Source: Climacium dendroides (taxonomy: Eukaryota; Streptophyta; Bryopsida; Hypnales; Climaciaceae). Taken from it: DNA of 64,000 nucleotides. The notes under the pieces are model-generated. The model did not search any database, was not told where the DNA came from, and was given only the letters and a program-made list of their open reading frames with translations. The stretch spans positions 14,016,047-14,080,046 of the forward strand of contig OX467087.1 in NCBI GenBank assembly GCA_950106755.1, written 5' to 3'. Positions within the stretch are counted from its first letter, which is position 1. The number at the start of each line of letters is the position of its first letter. This document shows positions 60,691 through 64,000 of this stretch, piece after piece. A program made the translations under genes and the position numbers.

Positions 60691-61799
60691 TCCTTGAAAA
60701 AGAAAACTTGAAAAAAAAAATTGTGAGAGACCTCAAACTCCAAAATCCCAAGGGCTTTAAAAAAAAATTTGAGAGTCACGAAAAAGATCAATTTTTTAAA
60801 AATCAAGTTGCTTTAAAGTTTTTGAGAGTCCCAAACTCTAAATTCTTAAAGGGCTTCTTTGTACCATGAGGGTTTTTTAGGGGTGACGGAGTCGTGACAA
60901 ATTATTATTATTATTATTATTATTATAAATGAAGTTAATTTTTTTTTGTTTAATTTTAAAAAATTCCAACCTCTAGATCCTCCTAAAAGCTTTTCTATTC
61001 CAAAAGTTTTTTTGATTCTAGGGGGTGGTGAAATCACAATTGAGAAGAAAAAAATGGACAAGATGTTTGAAAAACATTTCAAGTGTCTCAACCCTACTTG
61101 AGACTAATTGACATATTCTCTTAAGTTCACTAGCTATAAAGACCCTAAATTCTTAAACCATGGTCATAGGTTCAAAATCCAAATAACACACTAAATATTG
61201 TATAAATTTGAAACTCCGTAGCTCCTAGGCTCATTCTCCAAGGCTTACAAAATAACACTATGGATCTCAAAAGTAGATTTTACATCCAAATTAATGAAAT
61301 ATCTATTGGAGGTGATTTTAAATATAGATAATTGTTGCCACTTTTGACATTAATTATTCGATTTGAATTTGGTGAAAACTTTTGATTTCATGAATTTGGA
61401 CCTTTTATCCTATGAGGATCTCTACGAAAGGCCACTCCCAAATAATCTACATTTTCTAATCTCAAAACGCCTTCATTTCAACTCTCAAAAGGCCCACCTA
61501 ATGATGATGACTACTTTGCCCACCAAATGTGAAAAATGTTGTAAAAATGATTATGCAATGGAAACATGAAATTGAATGAAGAGAAAAAAAATGAGAGTTA
61601 CTAGTACTATAATAGAAGTTATTAGATATACTAAGGGCGGTTTAACCTATATTGAAACAAACTTGTAGAACAACTTAATTCAACCATATTTTGAAAAATC
61701 TAGTGAAACTATATAGAATACAACAATTTAAATAATGTATGGAACTACACCAAGTACATTACCAATTCAAATAATGTGGCCTAACATCCTAGCATGGGT
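60691..61799. other. Spacer of the inverted-arm element, right part
   Basis: No gene recognised. An (ATT)n run lies at 60,900-60,926. From about 61,735 further units of the arm's 79-bp repeat begin. Confidence 0.5.
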
Positions 61800-62531
61800 G
61801 GCGGAATTGATGGACATATAAAACTACACCAAGTATGTACACTGCCAATCCTAATAATGTGGCGTTACATTCAAGCAAGGGTGGCAGAAGGAATGGATGT
61901 ATAAAACTACACCAAGTATATACACTGCCAATGTTAAGGTGGAGCACTCAAGCACAGGTGGCGGAAATGATAGACGTGTAAAATTGCACCACTGACATAT
62001 GTACACTGCCAATTTCAATAACGTGGCATACATTCAAGCAAGGATAGTATAAATGACGGAGATATGAAAATGCACCAAGTACATTGCCAATTTTAAGAAC
62101 GCGGCCCAACATTCAAGCAAGGGTGGCGAAAGTGATGGAGATATAAAATTGCACTAGGTGCATTGCCAGTTCAAATAATGTGGTGTACAATTCAACTACA
62201 CCAGTAATATGACATACCTTTCAAGCAAGTGTGATTTAAATATTGGAGGTATGAAACTTGCATCATCAAAAAAATTCAGGCCTCAAAGAGGGTGCAAGGT
62301 TTGCACCTCTGCGGTGCAATTACAGAATTTAAAAAAAATTATTTTTTGGATTTGACGTGGCACTACTAGTGTCTCATCAACACCATGTCCGATTGACTAT
62401 TTTTTAATTTTTAAAATGTTTTTTAGTAAAAAAAAAACATTTTTAAATTTTTTCTAAACTTGCACCACTAGGGTGCTGAAAATCAGAAATTGGCAATCTT
62501 TTCAAGCTTGAAATTTTTCCTAATGAGGGAT
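61800..62531 (-). repeat. Right inverted arm with 79-bp tandem units
   Basis: Complement of the left arm at 56,812-57,530, ending CTTGAAATTTTTCCTAATGA. It has at least one additional tandem unit on the inner side (61,735-61,800) that the left arm lacks. Confidence 0.8.
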
Positions 62532-63552
62532 TAAATAAGTAAAATTAAAATTAAAAAATCAATTCCTAAATTTTCACAAGTGTGTCCTCTAACCTCAAAG
62601 ATTTGTAAATATGTATTAGGAAATGCAACTTTAAAGAGAAATACTAGAATGTGATCCATAGATTACATCCATAATATTGAATTGACTACAACACATACCA
62701 ATCATTCTCAATAAACTTCAAACTTCAAAATTGAATATGTATAATTTTCACAAGGTTTTTATTCTTTAAGTTCATAATGTCAAGTTCTAATTATAGTGAT
62801 TTTTAAAGATTTTATTTAAAACATTTATTCAAGTCCATTTTTCTTACACATTTATACAAGCCAATTTTTGAAGGTCTTTTATTTATAAACTGAAAAAGTT
62901 ATTTTTTTGAAATCTATCATACTTGTACCATTTGAATTACAAAAATATTTACAAAGAAAATTTTATGAAATCTATACTCTACAAACATAAGAAAAATAAC
63001 AAATGAATCCACTACATTTAGGTGGATGAAAAAAATCAAAATTTAGGCATCTTGTATTTGAAATTTGAACATCCAGTCCTTCATGGATTATACAAGTTGC
63101 AAAGTTCATATTATGGTGACAAAGTTATACATCCAATTGTATTGGAAATTTGAAATAAGATCATAAAAATGCATTTAAAATCATCAGACAAGTAGCATAA
63201 AGGCTGAATGTGATAAAGTAGCAAAAATGGGTCTTCATGGCTTGAAAATTTGATGAAATTTGTTGCCCTAATTTATTTATTCTTGATAGACAAATCACTC
63301 ACAATTATTTTTTTGTGAAAAGTTACATACACCCTCAAATGCACCATTCACCCAAAACTACCATCATCATCATTTTATGCACATCTCCAAAATCAATATG
63401 TATGTATGTTGAAGAAACAATTTAAAAACATCTATCAAAAAACTTTGACCCTACCTTCATAGCTTTGGCATATGATATCCAAGTGTGTTGGAACCTCCTT
63501 TCACTTGCCAACAAGAAAATAAATGAAAATGTAATCAGTCCAATAATATTAA
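62532..63552. other. AT-rich intergenic sequence
   Basis: No gene or clear repeat recognised. Confidence 0.5.
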
Positions 63553-63555
63553 TTA

Positions 63556-63678
63556 AGGTATGTTTGCACTTGGTGCTAGGATGATGTTTGCAATGTAAAT
63601 TTGATCGAGAAGTGAGTCTGAATTTGTTTCTAAGATCCTCAATAACAACGCTCTTTAACACTAAGTGCAAACATACCT
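63556..63678. mobile_element. Tourist-like (PIF/Harbinger) MITE, 123 bp
   Basis: The terminal inverted repeat AGGTATGTTTGCACTT(G/A)GTG is nearly perfect at both ends. The flanking trinucleotide TTA is duplicated (63,553-63,555 and 63,679-63,681), the target preference of PIF/Harbinger elements. It accounts for most of the open frame at 63,688-63,422 (minus). Confidence 0.75.
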
Positions 63679-63681
63679 TTA

Positions 63682-64000
63682 GGCTCAATAGCCAAAAAAT
63701 GACGGTTTTGGAGGTACCTACCTTCCTATGATAAATTCCCGAGCTTCAGTAGCTAATAGATCAAATCCTCTATTTGCAACCCAAAATTAAATGGAAATTT
63801 AAGCAAATCAGGATGTAAAAAAATTGGTTTGAAATTTTATTTACAATGATTGTATGAAATGGATGAGTTGCAGTATGGATGAGAAAGTCTCCAATATGCA
63901 CTTGTTTATGGGGCCATTCATCAACTTTGGCTAAAGTGGATGAAGAATTACATGGTCAAGGAATTCCAACGTTTTGTGACATTCATTGCGAATTTGGGTC
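63682..64000. other. Right edge, nothing recognised
   Basis: About 320 bp of AT-rich sequence without a recognisable gene or repeat on either strand. Confidence 0.5.

Larger units (their letters stand above)
56812..62531. mobile_element. Large inverted-arm (foldback-like) element of 5.7 kb
   Basis: The left arm (56,812-57,530) and right arm (61,800-62,531) are inverted copies over about 720 bp at roughly 90% identity by eye. The outer ends read TCATTAGGAAAAATTTCAAG on both. Next come a GGTGTTGATGA and TAGTAGTGCCACGTCAAATC block and a GAGGTGCAAACCTTGCACCC palindrome. The inner part is a tandem array of a roughly 79-bp unit (GGCAGTGTAC, TTGCTTGAATGTA.GCCAC). The spacer is 4.2 kb and holds the second hAT MITE with its Helitron. 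No transposase was seen and no target duplication is visible at the outer ends. Confidence 0.7.

Noticed and set aside
63422..63688. 88-codon open frame (minus) near the right edge
   Set aside because: Nearly half of it is the Tourist-like MITE; no domain.
1..64000. tRNA, rRNA or snoRNA genes
   Set aside because: No cloverleaf with a GGTTCRANYCC-type B box plus A box, nor rRNA core sequence, was recognised by eye; a covariance-model scan would settle this.

Overview
This is a plant nuclear window, probably from a non-seed land plant such as a moss or another bryophyte. Three cellular genes with spliceosomal introns can be recognised: a caffeate/flavonoid-type O-methyltransferase (OMT), a TONNEAU1 (TON1) cytoskeletal protein and the UFM1-activating enzyme UBA5. 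The rest, over 70% of the window, is AT-rich repeat sequence full of plant-type transposons. The bryophyte guess rests on overall character (long FOP-like TON1, transposase families common in early land plants) and is weak; 'land plant' is secure. No bacterial gene, CRISPR array, rRNA or tRNA was seen.

Layout. At 0.8-2.4 kb, minus strand, lies a partial OMT gene: two exons, the rest off the left edge, with one in-frame TAG in the first exon. From 4.2 to 29.7 kb is a transposon graveyard. It holds a MULE-like TIR element (4,187-5,717) with a hAT-type MITE nested in it; a second hAT MITE family (6,680 and 26,649); a degenerate DUF7869-type transposase-like gene (11.5-8.7 kb, minus); and a Ty1/copia retrotransposon (13.9-24.4 kb). 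The copia integrase is interrupted by about 6.4 kb of other transposon DNA. That DNA includes a DDE transposase gene, itself split by a 2.49-kb element of unrecognised family. A piece of an OMT gene abuts the copia 3' LTR, followed by a hAT-like transposase relic.

From 29.7 to 46 kb is a gene island with higher GC. TON1 (12 coding exons, 442 aa predicted) and UBA5 (14 coding exons, 443 aa predicted) are both on the plus strand and both look intact. They are separated by about 4 kb of AT-rich repeat-like DNA. TON1 organises cortical microtubules and the preprophase band; UBA5 starts the UFM1 conjugation cascade. I see no functional link between the neighbours.

From 46 to 64 kb the sequence is again repetitive: a 102-bp duplication, a 38-bp minisatellite of about 0.9 kb, paired dispersed repeats, CACTA-like MITEs, microsatellites and a Tourist-like MITE. 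At 56.8-62.5 kb two inverted arms of about 720 bp flank 4.2 kb. Inside that interval is a second copy of the first hAT MITE, split by an 869-bp non-autonomous Helitron whose empty site is preserved in the copy at 4.4 kb. Gene models were built by eye from splice signals and protein family memory; no alignment was run.
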